NCBI GenBank assembly: GCA_001604385.1
Contig: LVBK01000005.1
Coordinates: forward strand, 1-54,942
Direction: 5' to 3'
Source of the DNA: Spirochaetales bacterium Spiro_09
Lineage (GTDB): Bacteria; Spirochaetota; Spirochaetia; Treponematales; Treponemataceae
DNA length: 54,942 nt
Shown: positions 25,896 through 35,602 of the stretch, one piece after another
How positions within the stretch are numbered: the stretch's first letter is position 1
Layout: every line of letters starts with the position of its first letter
Translations under genes and position numbers: made by a program
Notes under the pieces: model-generated
Database searches by the model: none
What the model saw: only the letters and a program-made list of their open reading frames with translations
Told to the model about the DNA's origin: nothing

Positions 25896-28763
25896 ATGAG
25901 TTCATCGACTACACAGCATGGTCCCGGTTTGAATAAATTGATCGTCAAGGGTGCGCGCGAGCACAATCTGAAAAATATCGACATTGAACTTCCCCGCGAC
26001 TCGCTCATTGTCGTGTCCGGGCTTTCCGGTTCGGGGAAGAGCTCTCTTGCCTTTGACACCATTTTTGCCGAGGGCCAGAGGCGCTATGTCGAGTCCCTTT
26101 CGGCATATGCCCGGCAGTTTTTGGGACGGATGGACAAGCCCGATATTGATTATATTGAAGGACTGTCCCCTGCAATTTCCATCGAGCAAAAGACGACGCA
26201 TAAAAACCCCCGATCGACTGTCGGGACTGTCACTGAAATTTATGATTACTACCGCCTCCTGTATGCCCGTATCGGAATTCCCCATTGTCCCGAATGCGGC
26301 AAGGAAATTCAGGAACAGTCTGTTGACCAGATAGTGAATACCATCACCTCCTGGAATGACGGTACCCGCATTCAGATTCTTGCCCCGGTGGTTCGCCAGA
26401 AAAAGGGAGAACATCAGAAAGTTATTCTGGACGCGCGTAACGCCGGCTTTGTGCGTGCACGTATCGACGGTCTTCTGGTTTCACTCGATGACGAGATCAA
26501 GCTGGACAAGCAAAAAAAGCACACGATAGAGATTGTGGTTGACCGGATTGTGCTGAACCCGGAGGCAAGAAAGCGTATTGCGGAATCGGTAGAAACTGCC
26601 CTGGAAAGTTCCTCGGGAATTATTATGGTAACCAGGCAGGAAGAGTCGGGAAGCGAACAGAATATTCTCTTCTCGCAGAAAAATGCCTGTCCCGATTGCG
26701 GCATCTCGATTCCGGAATTGCAGCCGCGTCTTTTTTCCTTCAATAATCCGTTCGGTGCCTGTCCTGAATGTACCGGACTGGGCGCAAAACAGGAATTTGA
26801 TCCTTCTTTGATTGTTCCCGATGAATCGCTTTCGTTCGAGGAAGGCGCGATCATTCCCTATAATCCCGATTCTGCCTGGAACCGGGCGCGGTTCGACGCG
26901 CTTGCCCGCCATTACAAGTTTTCCCTTGACACTCCTTTCGCCGAATATCCAAAAAAGATTCGGAAGATCCTTCTTGAGGGCACCGGTGAGGAAGCTATCG
27001 ATTTTGTGTACCGGAACAGGGAAGGAACCGGACAATTCAAGTATCACCAGAGCTGGCCGGGTATCATAGCGGACTTGAAACGCAGGTATAATGAAACCTT
27101 CTCTGACTCGCAGAAAGAAAATCTTGAACGCTATATGTCTCATCGGGAGTGCGAGGTGTGCCAGGGAAAGCGCCTGAAAAAAGAGGTGCTTGCCGTCACC
27201 GTCGGGCAAAAGAACATTCATGATCTTTCTTGTTTGTCGGTATCGGATTCTATCCGCTTTTTCGAGCAACTGAAACTGACGGAAACGGAGAAAACCATAG
27301 CGCACCAGATCTTGAAAGAAATTACGGACAGACTTTCCTTTATGCAAAACGTGGGTCTCGATTATTTGAGTCTCGAACGCCGGGCCTCAACTCTTTCCGG
27401 CGGGGAAGCGCAGCGTATACGACTCGCGACCCAAATCGGTTCCAGTCTGATCGGTGTGCTCTATATTCTGGACGAGCCGTCCATCGGCTTGCATCAGCGG
27501 GATAACCAGCGGCTGATCGATACCTTGACCTATCTGCGTGACCTGGGAAATACGCTGATTGTCGTCGAACATGACGAGCAGACCCTCAGGACCGCGGACT
27601 ACATTGTCGATCTGGGGCCGGGAGCCGGCGTTCACGGGGGCTATGTCGTTGCGAAGGGAACACCTGAAGAGGTGATGAAGGTAGAGGAAAGCCTTACCGG
27701 TCAATATCTTGCCGGCACGCTTAAAATGGACATACCACCTTCCCGTCGCACCGGTAACGGGAATGCGATCCGGCTAACCGGAGCGGCAGAACATAATCTG
27801 AAGAATATAAACATTGAAATACCGCTGGGAGCCTTTACCTGTATTACCGGCGTTTCAGGCTCGGGAAAGTCAACGCTTTTGTCCGACGTGTTGTTCCCTG
27901 CCATTTCAAACCGTGTTATGAAAACGTCGCATACCGAGGGAACATACAAAAAGATTACCGGTCTTGAGCATATCGACAAGGTTATCAATATCGATCAAAG
28001 CCCGATTGGTCGGACTCCCCGATCGAATCCCGCAACCTATGTCGGCGTATTTACCGGCATACGTGATTTGTTCTCGAGCCTTCCCGAAGCCCGCGCCCGC
28101 GGTTACAAGGCAGGGCGCTTTTCCTTTAATGTAAAAGGCGGGCGTTGCGAGCACTGTCAGGGAGATGGCACGATCACGATCGAAATGAACTTTCTTCCCG
28201 ACGTCTACATTGCCTGTGATGTGTGTCACGGCAAACGGTTTAATCGTGAAACCCTTGATGTGCGCTACAAGGGCAAAAACATTTCGGATGTGCTGGATAT
28301 GACAATCGAGGAGGCTGCTGATTTCTTTGCTCCCATACCTCACATTGCACGCAAGATGGAAACCCTTCTGTCGGTCGGTCTTGGATATATCAAGCTTGGC
28401 CAGTCAGCACTGACCCTGTCCGGAGGAGAGGCCCAGCGGGTGAAGCTTGCAAACGAGCTTGCGCGGCGGTCGACCGGAAAGACCCTCTATATTCTTGACG
28501 AGCCGACTACCGGACTGCATTTTGCCGATGTGAAGCAGCTGATGACCGTCATTAACCGCCTGGTAGACCAGGGTAATACGGTCATTATGATCGAACATAA
28601 TCTGGACGTTATTCTGCAGGCTGACAAGCTGATCGATTTGGGTCCCGAAGGTGGCTTCAGGGGCGGCACCATTGTGGGGGAGGGCTCTCCCGAGCAACTT
28701 GCACGGAACCCTGCCTCGTACACAGGGTATTATATCAAAGAGATGCTGGAACGTTCAACATGA
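25896..28763 (+). CDS. uvrA: Excinuclease ABC subunit A
   Basis: 955 residues, full length. UvrA is the damage-recognising ATPase of nucleotide excision repair. The two ABC modules have Walker A loops G-L-S-G-S-G-K-S (near residue 46) and G-V-S-G-S-G-K-S (near 650), signatures L-S-G-G-E-A-Q-R in both halves, and Walker B I-L-D-E-P. Zinc modules are C-P-D-C...C-P-E-C near 265-300 and C-E-H-C...C-D-V-C near 750-785. The start has no real Shine-Dalgarno site and the promoter -10 ends seven bases upstream, so its mRNA may lack a leader. Its stop overlaps the lptD-like gene. No clear SOS operator like the recA dyad is seen here. Confidence 0.98.
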   Translation: MSSSTTQHGPGLNKLIVKGAREHNLKNIDIELPRDSLIVVSGLSGSGKSSLAFDTIFAEGQRRYVESLSAYARQFLGRMDKPDIDYIEGLSPAISIEQKTTHKNPRSTVGTVTEIYDYYRLLYARIGIPHCPECGKEIQEQSVDQIVNTITSWNDGTRIQILAPVVRQKKGEHQKVILDARNAGFVRARIDGLLVSLDDEIKLDKQKKHTIEIVVDRIVLNPEARKRIAESVETALESSSGIIMVTRQEESGSEQNILFSQKNACPDCGISIPELQPRLFSFNNPFGACPECTGLGAKQEFDPSLIVPDESLSFEEGAIIPYNPDSAWNRARFDALARHYKFSLDTPFAEYPKKIRKILLEGTGEEAIDFVYRNREGTGQFKYHQSWPGIIADLKRRYNETFSDSQKENLERYMSHRECEVCQGKRLKKEVLAVTVGQKNIHDLSCLSVSDSIRFFEQLKLTETEKTIAHQILKEITDRLSFMQNVGLDYLSLERRASTLSGGEAQRIRLATQIGSSLIGVLYILDEPSIGLHQRDNQRLIDTLTYLRDLGNTLIVVEHDEQTLRTADYIVDLGPGAGVHGGYVVAKGTPEEVMKVEESLTGQYLAGTLKMDIPPSRRTGNGNAIRLTGAAEHNLKNINIEIPLGAFTCITGVSGSGKSTLLSDVLFPAISNRVMKTSHTEGTYKKITGLEHIDKVINIDQSPIGRTPRSNPATYVGVFTGIRDLFSSLPEARARGYKAGRFSFNVKGGRCEHCQGDGTITIEMNFLPDVYIACDVCHGKRFNRETLDVRYKGKNISDVLDMTIEEAADFFAPIPHIARKMETLLSVGLGYIKLGQSALTLSGGEAQRVKLANELARRSTGKTLYILDEPTTGLHFADVKQLMTVINRLVDQGNTVIMIEHNLDVILQADKLIDLGPEGGFRGGTIVGEGSPEQLARNPASYTGYYIKEMLERST

Positions 28764-31700
28764 ACATGGTTCCCGTGAAGCGCTTCGCATCACTGGTATT
28801 GCTTTTGTGTACTCTTGCCCCCCTCTGCGCGCAGCGGACGGTTACCATTGAATCTGCCCGTTCGACCGAGTATGTGCGCACGGGTGAGGGCGATGAGCAG
28901 ACTGAACGAATCGTGTTTCGGGGCGATGTCGTTATCGCCGTGCGCGACGGGACCATAGTCTCCCGTATCGGCGCGCAGGAGGTTATATACGACAAGACGC
29001 GGGATATGCTGGAAGCCCGCGGTTCGGTAACCTTTGACCGGAAAACCGGTACAAACAGCTCCCAGAAATTTTCAGGTGATTCCCTTCTGTTTGATATAAA
29101 GGATTATGAGGGTGTATTTCTTGACGGGGTGGTTACCCAGAATTCCGGGAAAAAAAGCGGTGATCCCTATATAGTGCATTCGGAGCTTACCGGACGTGAT
29201 TCCGGGGGTACCATGGCTTTCAAAAATGCCATGCTCACCAGCTGCGATTCCGATGAACCTCACTGGTCGATCAATGCTTCCCGTATCTGGTTGTTACCCG
29301 GAAACGAAATAGCCATTTTGAATGGCCTTTTTTTTATTGGACCGCTTCCCGTACTCTATATTCCCGCATTTTATTATCCGTCCGATGACATGATAGTGAA
29401 TCCGGTATTCGGTTATCGCACCCGTGAGGGGTATTTTGTACAAACGACCACATACCTGTCCGGCCGCAAGCAGCTTGAATCGACAAATTCATCCAAGACA
29501 ACCTTTTCCAATTTTCTGCAAAGCGACACGCTGAAAGAACAGGAGCGCCATGGTCTTTTTTTGAAGAATCTGGAGACTGATCTTGCAGACAAGAGTCCGG
29601 ATTATGTTAAGTTGATGTTTGACGCGTACTCCACTCTGGGCGCGATGGCGGGTATTGATGGCAATCTGAGCCCGAAAGAGGGGTATATAAAGAATTTCCG
29701 TTTTTCTTCCCTGTTCGGCATATCTCGCACCGTGTATCTTTTGTCGGGAAATTCCGTCTATACCAGCTACGATGTTTCGGGGAATGAAGAACGCAATGAC
29801 GGGTATTTTTTCGGTATGGAAATTCCGTTCCGGTACCGGCATGAAATCTCTTTCTCGATGGATAAAAAACCCTTCCGGGTATCCGTCTCGATGCCCCTTA
29901 TTTCCGATCCTTTTTTCAGGAAGGACTTTTCAGATCGGAGTGAAAACCTTAACTGGTTCAAGTTCATTCTGGATCAGGACAAACTGGATACAACAAATAC
30001 TGTCTCGGAGGAAACGTCCTATTCCTGGAATATTAATGCCTCGATCAATCCGGATGTATCCTTTGCCGCTCCCTGGATTACTTCGTTTACCGTATCAAAT
30101 CTCTCCGGTTTGATGACCTTTAATTCCAAAACAAATACCACCATTTCAGACAGTTTTTCACCGGAACGGAGGTTTTTTTATCCGGAAATTATTCGCCCTC
30201 AAATAAAGATAAGTATGGGGGGCACCATACTTTCTTCCACCCGCTCGTCTTCCCCGGTAAAAGCGGTCAAGGCCGATACCGGAAACATTGAAGACCCCTT
30301 TACCGGCGAAGATCCGGCTCAGGATAGTTCGCAGGATACTGCCGCTACCGAACGGTTTTTCCCGTCCGGCGGGACTTCGCTTGTTCCCGCCGTGCAGCCC
30401 TTGTCCTCCTCTTATACGTTGAACTGGTCCTTCGAGCCGTCTTTTTTACATGAAACGCGGTATAACGCGAAAAACTGGAATCAACCCTCCGATGTCGACT
30501 GGAATACCTATGCTTCGACATATTACCAGCTTCGAGCCGACGGGACCATTCGGGGAAATTATGCCCGAAGCGATCAGGCTTTCAATCTGTCCTCAGCGCT
30601 CAATTTTACCGGAGTCTATCAGGATCACCCCTGGTTGTCCGAAGAGGTATACTCGACCGAGTCTTCCCGCAACGCTGTCCTGTTAACCGATTACAAGGCA
30701 AATGTATACAGTGTGACAAATACAAGTTCATCAAGTTTTTCACCATTTCGTCGGGATTCCTTGCTCAAACCGGTAAGTATGAGCTGGAATATCAATTCTG
30801 ATTTGATCAGGACGGTATTTACCGGCACGGTTGACGATCCCAGCTGGGAAGTTCGAACGGTAGAATGGGACAGGCAATTCGTAAAGACCCATACCGCCAC
30901 AGCGACTGTCGGAGTAACACTTGCCAATTATGATCAAACCCTTCGGCTTACCTCAAATTTGCCGCCCCTGCTTGAATCGTATGCGGGAACTGCAACATTC
31001 AATCATGCGTATACGACCATCAGCATGACTACGCGCCTGTTTGAACGAGAAAATCTGTCAAAACGCTGGTTCTGGGATCCCTATACTGCACGTGCCACGG
31101 TATACTTGCCCCTGCAAATACGGCTCAGCCAGGAATATGTGTACAATATCGAAGAGAGCACTCATTCCCGCCTTCATTATGCCTTGTCCCGGGATCCTGT
31201 TTCGGCAACCTTTACAATGGCTCACACCTATCCGTATACCCTGCAGTCGGGAAGCGGCTGGATTATTCCTCCTTCTACCGAAAAGGAATTTATACCCACT
31301 TCGGCGGGTTTTGTATTCAATAACAGTGCAAAGCCATTGCGTCTGTATTCCTGGAAAAACCGCATTTTTCTGCAGGCACAGCTTTCTACCTCCGTGAATT
31401 TTGATTTACTAAAGTTGACTGACAGTTTTTTTGTCTTCTCTCCGGGCCTGACGCTGAAGATTCATGAATTTCTTGATCTTTCGTTTTCCTCGACAAGCAG
31501 AAACGACTCCATTGCGCGCTATTACCAGAACTGGATAGACTTATCATCCCCCCTCCCCGGTGAGACAAATATTTTTACGGATTTAATTAAATCGTTTAAC
31601 TTCGGGAATGAACAGGACCGCATTGAATCAGCGTTTAAATTGAAGAATCTTGCCCTCTCTGTCACCCACTATTTACATGACTGGACAGCTAATTTGAAAA

Positions 31701-31879
31701 TAACCGCGATTCCCGAATTGGTTGATTTATCCAATGGACGAAAAAAATATGAGTTTATACCGGAACTGGTCTTTATGGTTCAATGGAAACCTATTTCGGA
31801 TATTAAAACGACCGTGAAGTCGGCGGATGGAGTCTTTTCCCTGAATGTTTCGGACGATGATGAAGACGATGCCGATTGA
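28760..31879 (+). CDS. lptD: LptD-like outer-membrane assembly protein
   Basis: 1039 residues. A signal peptide (about 1-24, ending L-C-A-Q) is followed by an OstA/LptA-like jellyroll domain (about 27-215; patterns I-V-F-R-G-D-V-V-I and M-L-E-A-R-G-S-V-T-F). The rest is rich in alternating and aromatic strands, as expected of a large beta-barrel. In proteobacteria LptD inserts lipopolysaccharide into the outer surface. Treponemes carry a homologue directly after uvrA although T. pallidum lacks LPS, so the cargo may be another glycolipid. An acidic tail (D-D-D-E-D-D-A-D) closes the protein. The ATG overlaps the uvrA stop by four bases; a second ATG is two codons on. Confidence 0.85.
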   Translation: MNMVPVKRFASLVLLLCTLAPLCAQRTVTIESARSTEYVRTGEGDEQTERIVFRGDVVIAVRDGTIVSRIGAQEVIYDKTRDMLEARGSVTFDRKTGTNSSQKFSGDSLLFDIKDYEGVFLDGVVTQNSGKKSGDPYIVHSELTGRDSGGTMAFKNAMLTSCDSDEPHWSINASRIWLLPGNEIAILNGLFFIGPLPVLYIPAFYYPSDDMIVNPVFGYRTREGYFVQTTTYLSGRKQLESTNSSKTTFSNFLQSDTLKEQERHGLFLKNLETDLADKSPDYVKLMFDAYSTLGAMAGIDGNLSPKEGYIKNFRFSSLFGISRTVYLLSGNSVYTSYDVSGNEERNDGYFFGMEIPFRYRHEISFSMDKKPFRVSVSMPLISDPFFRKDFSDRSENLNWFKFILDQDKLDTTNTVSEETSYSWNINASINPDVSFAAPWITSFTVSNLSGLMTFNSKTNTTISDSFSPERRFFYPEIIRPQIKISMGGTILSSTRSSSPVKAVKADTGNIEDPFTGEDPAQDSSQDTAATERFFPSGGTSLVPAVQPLSSSYTLNWSFEPSFLHETRYNAKNWNQPSDVDWNTYASTYYQLRADGTIRGNYARSDQAFNLSSALNFTGVYQDHPWLSEEVYSTESSRNAVLLTDYKANVYSVTNTSSSSFSPFRRDSLLKPVSMSWNINSDLIRTVFTGTVDDPSWEVRTVEWDRQFVKTHTATATVGVTLANYDQTLRLTSNLPPLLESYAGTATFNHAYTTISMTTRLFERENLSKRWFWDPYTARATVYLPLQIRLSQEYVYNIEESTHSRLHYALSRDPVSATFTMAHTYPYTLQSGSGWIIPPSTEKEFIPTSAGFVFNNSAKPLRLYSWKNRIFLQAQLSTSVNFDLLKLTDSFFVFSPGLTLKIHEFLDLSFSSTSRNDSIARYYQNWIDLSSPLPGETNIFTDLIKSFNFGNEQDRIESAFKLKNLALSVTHYLHDWTANLKITAIPELVDLSNGRKKYEFIPELVFMVQWKPISDIKTTVKSADGVFSLNVSDDDEDDAD

Positions 31880-31904
31880 CCTATGTACCCGGAAATCAAA
31901 CAGC

Positions 31905-31934
31905 TTGACTGTACGCTGAACTTATAGGTAAAAT
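31905..31934 (+). promoter_or_regulatory. Promoter of the phoH run, nearly leaderless
   Basis: TTGACT (31905-31910) and TAAAAT (31929-31934) are separated by 18 bases. Nine bases separate the -10 from the phoH ATG at 31944. Confidence 0.65.
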
Positions 31935-31943
31935 CACTAATTC

Positions 31944-32897
31944 ATGGCGGTAAAACGGACAGGCACTGAAGAGGTTGAATTGGATACAGGATATACTGTT
32001 GTGGTAAGCGATCAGGACATTCTCTCCGCTCTTTGCGGTGTAAACGACGGCAATCTCAGAACAATCGAGGCGTATCTCGGCGCACCCCTGGTAAGCAGGG
32101 GAAATGAGTTGACCGTTGCCTCAACCGATCATGAAATATGCAGAAAATTCCAGCTTTTGATGGATAAGCTGGTTACCGGCCATGAACAGAACTCCGACAA
32201 CCCGGAACGCATTCACGCCCTCATTGAGGGGCTGGAATCGTACATCACGATTCCTCATGGCGGTAAACGCCTGTATCCCAAAACCGTGCACCAGGCCGAG
32301 CTCATCGCGCGGTTACAGACACACAGCGTCGTGTTTGCGATCGGTCCCGCCGGAACGGGCAAGACCTATGTCGCAGTCGCCGCGGCGATTCATCTTTTGC
32401 TCACTCACCAGGTTCGCAAACTGGTAATCACGCGTCCGGTTGTCGAGGCCGGTGAGAGCCTCGGTTTTTTGCCGGGAGATCTCGCCCAAAAAATAGATCC
32501 CTATGTTCGTCCGTTGTACGATGCCATGGAATCCATGCTCAGCCCTGACTTGTTTAAAAAACTCATTGATTCCCGAATGGTCGAAATTGCTCCTCTTGCC
32601 TATATGCGCGGCAGAAGCATTGACAACTCGGTGATCATTCTGGATGAGGCTCAAAATACCACCTGCGAACAAATGAAAATGTTTTTAACCCGAATGGGGG
32701 AGGGAAGTCGCATTATTGTAACGGGTGATCCGCAACAAAGCGATCTCCCCGGTCGTGTACGATCCGGGCTGTTACAGGCAATTGAAATTCTCTCCAAAAT
32801 ACCGGAAATTGCTTTTGTTACTTTCAACACACGGGATGTAGTACGTAATTCTCTGGTGAAAAAAATTGTGCAGGCATATGAACAAGATACAAGATAA
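31944..32897 (+). CDS. phoH: PhoH-like ATPase
   Basis: 317 residues. The N-terminal 130 residues include a KH-like region seen in PhoH/YbeZ proteins, and the ATPase core has Walker A G-P-A-G-T-G-K-T near residue 137 and Walker B V-I-I-L-D-E-A-Q-N-T-T near 230. K-L-V-I-T-R-P-V-V-E-A-G-E-S-L-G-F-L-P-G-D is strongly typical. The family is linked to RNA metabolism and is usually next to ybeY, as here. The ATG has no Shine-Dalgarno site. It overlaps pgpH by 20 bases. It heads the phoH-pgpH-ybeY-corC run. Confidence 0.95.
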   Translation: MAVKRTGTEEVELDTGYTVVVSDQDILSALCGVNDGNLRTIEAYLGAPLVSRGNELTVASTDHEICRKFQLLMDKLVTGHEQNSDNPERIHALIEGLESYITIPHGGKRLYPKTVHQAELIARLQTHSVVFAIGPAGTGKTYVAVAAAIHLLLTHQVRKLVITRPVVEAGESLGFLPGDLAQKIDPYVRPLYDAMESMLSPDLFKKLIDSRMVEIAPLAYMRGRSIDNSVIILDEAQNTTCEQMKMFLTRMGEGSRIIVTGDPQQSDLPGRVRSGLLQAIEILSKIPEIAFVTFNTRDVVRNSLVKKIVQAYEQDTR

Positions 32898-35139
32898 TTG
32901 GCTGAAGGCCCTTTTTCAGCGACTCGGGAATGCCATACAGGATAAGAAGCGGACCATTGTGCTATTGTCTTCTTTTTATGTGGCGCTTGTTATTATTTCC
33001 TATGTCGGCTTTTTACAGTCAGACACCCTTTCACGGATGAATCTTGCCGAATTTGAACCGGGTCGTGTCGCAGACCGGGACATAATTGCAAGTCGGGAAT
33101 TATCGTATGTTGACGAGAATGCGACCGCAATCCGTCGTGAGTCCAGAAAACAGCTGGTAACACCGGTCTTCCGTTATGACCAGTACATTTCTAACAATAT
33201 GATAGACACCTTCACCGCCTTTACGTCCTTTCTGGGCTCAACGGCCCTCGAAGCAAAAAATGCTGATGAATTTGTGCTGAGGGTTTCGGCCGAATACCCC
33301 GATACGCTTGAACGACAGGATTTGCGCGGTCTATTCCAGGGAATCAGAAAGACCCCGCTTTTGCAAACCGCAAACAGTATTTTTATTCAGCTGGTTTCCG
33401 AAGGTATTGCAGAGTTCCCCGACGAAGGCATCGAAGAATATAATCAGAATACTGTAGAGACTGTCCGGACTGCGAATGATCGTCAATTACGTTCCGATAT
33501 TCCGCGCGATGCCCTGCTGACCGAGGAAAAAATTCCTGCATGGATCGAAAATGCCCTGAAGCTGACCAACCGGAATGCTGACTTTCTTGAAGAGATATAC
33601 CTGCTGATAAGACCGTTTATTCAGATTAACTACATTTTCCACTCCGATGAAAGCGAAACCAAACTGGATACGGCCGTCCGGCAGGTTCCTCCCGTTCTGG
33701 TCGTCATTCAAAAGGGCCAGCGAATAATCAGGCGTGGTTTTATTATTACGCCGGAAGCATTTCTGCAGCTTGAGGCCCTCGCAAAGGCTGGCGGGCACAT
33801 TGATGTGCGACAGTTCGTGGGCACGATACTGTTACTGTTGATTATTACCCTTTTGGCTGTATTCATGTTTTCCTACAGCATATTTGGCGCTGTCCCCGGT
33901 CTGAGAAACATGCTCCTTCTGTTATCGTCCTTTTCGATTGTATATATCGGTGTACTTGTCCTGACCCGCGTCATGAGCCATGCAAGTTCAATCGATTTTG
34001 CCGCAATTCTTCCCCTCGCGCTTATTACCATGCTCATAACGGTGTTTATGGGTCAAAAGACTGGCGTGTTCATGACAATCATATTGTCATTGGGTGTCAT
34101 AGCGGCATCGGGATACCAGTTGCTTCCCTTTGTTTTTTCCCTGTTATCCGGTTTTTCGGGAGTCGCGGTTATAAAGTCCGGCGGAAAGCGTATCGATCTC
34201 GTAAAATCGGCCTGTTTTCTTGCCCTTCTTCATCCCTTCATACTCGCAATCCTGGCCCTGCTTCAAAAAGAACCGGTTACCGATCTGGTCTCCGTGTTAT
34301 TTGTCTCTTCTGTAAACGGGTTCATGAGCGGAATATTGGTTTTGGGCTTCCTTCCCATCCTTGAGGCACTATTAAATACCTGCAGCAGTTTCAGACTCAT
34401 GGAATTTTCCGACTTGAATTCACCGATAATGAAGAAAATGCTGCTTTCCGCTTCCGGTACGTATAATCATTCCATTTTGGTCGCAACCCTTGCGGAAAGC
34501 GCATGCCGGGCGATAGGCGCCGACCCTCTTCTTGCACGTGTCGGAGCCTATTATCATGATATCGGTAAAATGGACCAAAGCGAATATTTTGTGGAAAATC
34601 AGACAAACTATAACAAACACACCGATATGAATCCCCGTCTGTCGGCAACAGTTATTCGCAGTCATGTAAAACAGGGCATTGAAAAGGCTCATCAAATGCG
34701 ATTGCCTCGCGAGGTTATCGATATAATCGCGGAACACCATGGTAACAGCGTTATCAGTTTCTTTTATAACGAGGCAAAGAAGATTGAGGGAGAGGTTAAT
34801 CCCGAGGATTTCATGTATCCGGGGAATCCTCCCAAGTCGCGCGAGTCCGCGGTGGTCATGCTTGCCGATGTCGTTGAAGCTGCCTGTAGAACCCTGGATA
34901 AACCGTCGGTCCCGCGCCTCGAGAAATTTGTCGGCGAATTGATTGACCACAAAATACAGATGGGACAACTCGATAATTCGGAGTTGACCTTCCGTGAAAT
35001 CGGCAGCATCAAAAGATCCTTTGTGAATATCCTTGCAGGATACTACCATTCCCGTATAGAATACCCCAATCAGAAAGACATGCTTCCGGACATACCGCAA
35101 AAGGATAGCAGAGTGACAAAAAGGAAGAAAAATGAGTAA
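32878..35139 (+). CDS. pgpH: 7TM-HD family phosphohydrolase, PgpH-like c-di-AMP phosphodiesterase
   Basis: 753 residues. An N-terminal membrane segment (about 23-43) is followed by an extracytoplasmic 7TMR-HD sensor region (about 50-300), seven closely spaced membrane helices (about 310-490) and a cytoplasmic HD domain (about 510-720) with Y-Y-H-D-I-G-K-M and I-I-A-E-H-H-G. PgpH proteins of Listeria and relatives hydrolyse c-di-AMP, and the same phoH-pgpH-ybeY order is found in Firmicutes. No diadenylate cyclase is in the window. The ATG at 32878 lies inside the phoH end; an earlier TTG (32866) is unlikely. It overlaps ybeY by eight bases. Confidence 0.92.
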   Translation: MNKIQDNWLKALFQRLGNAIQDKKRTIVLLSSFYVALVIISYVGFLQSDTLSRMNLAEFEPGRVADRDIIASRELSYVDENATAIRRESRKQLVTPVFRYDQYISNNMIDTFTAFTSFLGSTALEAKNADEFVLRVSAEYPDTLERQDLRGLFQGIRKTPLLQTANSIFIQLVSEGIAEFPDEGIEEYNQNTVETVRTANDRQLRSDIPRDALLTEEKIPAWIENALKLTNRNADFLEEIYLLIRPFIQINYIFHSDESETKLDTAVRQVPPVLVVIQKGQRIIRRGFIITPEAFLQLEALAKAGGHIDVRQFVGTILLLLIITLLAVFMFSYSIFGAVPGLRNMLLLLSSFSIVYIGVLVLTRVMSHASSIDFAAILPLALITMLITVFMGQKTGVFMTIILSLGVIAASGYQLLPFVFSLLSGFSGVAVIKSGGKRIDLVKSACFLALLHPFILAILALLQKEPVTDLVSVLFVSSVNGFMSGILVLGFLPILEALLNTCSSFRLMEFSDLNSPIMKKMLLSASGTYNHSILVATLAESACRAIGADPLLARVGAYYHDIGKMDQSEYFVENQTNYNKHTDMNPRLSATVIRSHVKQGIEKAHQMRLPREVIDIIAEHHGNSVISFFYNEAKKIEGEVNPEDFMYPGNPPKSRESAVVMLADVVEAACRTLDKPSVPRLEKFVGELIDHKIQMGQLDNSELTFREIGSIKRSFVNILAGYYHSRIEYPNQKDMLPDIPQKDSRVTKRKKNE

Positions 35140-35599
35140 TCGCATACATATTCAATGCGAGGAAGGTTTGACAGAACCGTCCTGGATTGGTCGGGTAGAA
35201 CCCTATCTTTCCAGGGTATTGGACAGACTCGATATACAAAAATGGGAACTGTCCATACTTTTTTGTACTGACGCGTATATGGCGAACCTTAATTCCACGT
35301 ATCGTCATGTCGACGGCCCGACCGATGTGTTGTCTTTCGAGCAGGGCGATGAATATATCGATGACCTTGATGAAACCTGGTTCAATGCCGGCGATATCGT
35401 TATCAGCCTCGATGCAATACCGCGAAACGCCCGGGATTTTTCGGTTTCGGAAAATGAAGAGCTGAAACGGCTTTTGCTGCACGGTATTCTTCACCTTGAC
35501 GGCATGGATCATTCCGACAATTCACCCGACCAGGAGATGCTGCAATTCCAGGAACATTTTTTGGCCGGTTTTCAGGATGTTCAGGTATATGAGGGATAA
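35132..35599 (+). CDS. ybeY: Endoribonuclease YbeY
   Basis: 155 residues. YbeY is a zinc-dependent RNase for 16S rRNA 3' maturation and ribosome quality control. The metal site H-G-I-L-H-L-D-G-M-D-H is at about 120-130, and R-H-V-D-G-P-T-D-V-L-S-F-E near residue 55 is characteristic. It starts within the last eight bases of pgpH (ATGAGTAA), so translation is probably coupled. It is followed after three bases by the CorC-type gene, an order seen in many bacteria. Confidence 0.96.
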   Translation: MSNRIHIQCEEGLTEPSWIGRVEPYLSRVLDRLDIQKWELSILFCTDAYMANLNSTYRHVDGPTDVLSFEQGDEYIDDLDETWFNAGDIVISLDAIPRNARDFSVSENEELKRLLLHGILHLDGMDHSDNSPDQEMLQFQEHFLAGFQDVQVYEG

Positions 35600-35602
35600 T
35601 TG

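Noticed and set aside
26481..27347. A 288-codon minus-strand frame inside uvrA
   Set aside because: It mirrors strongly conserved UvrA coding sequence; the long frame is a by-product of codon use.
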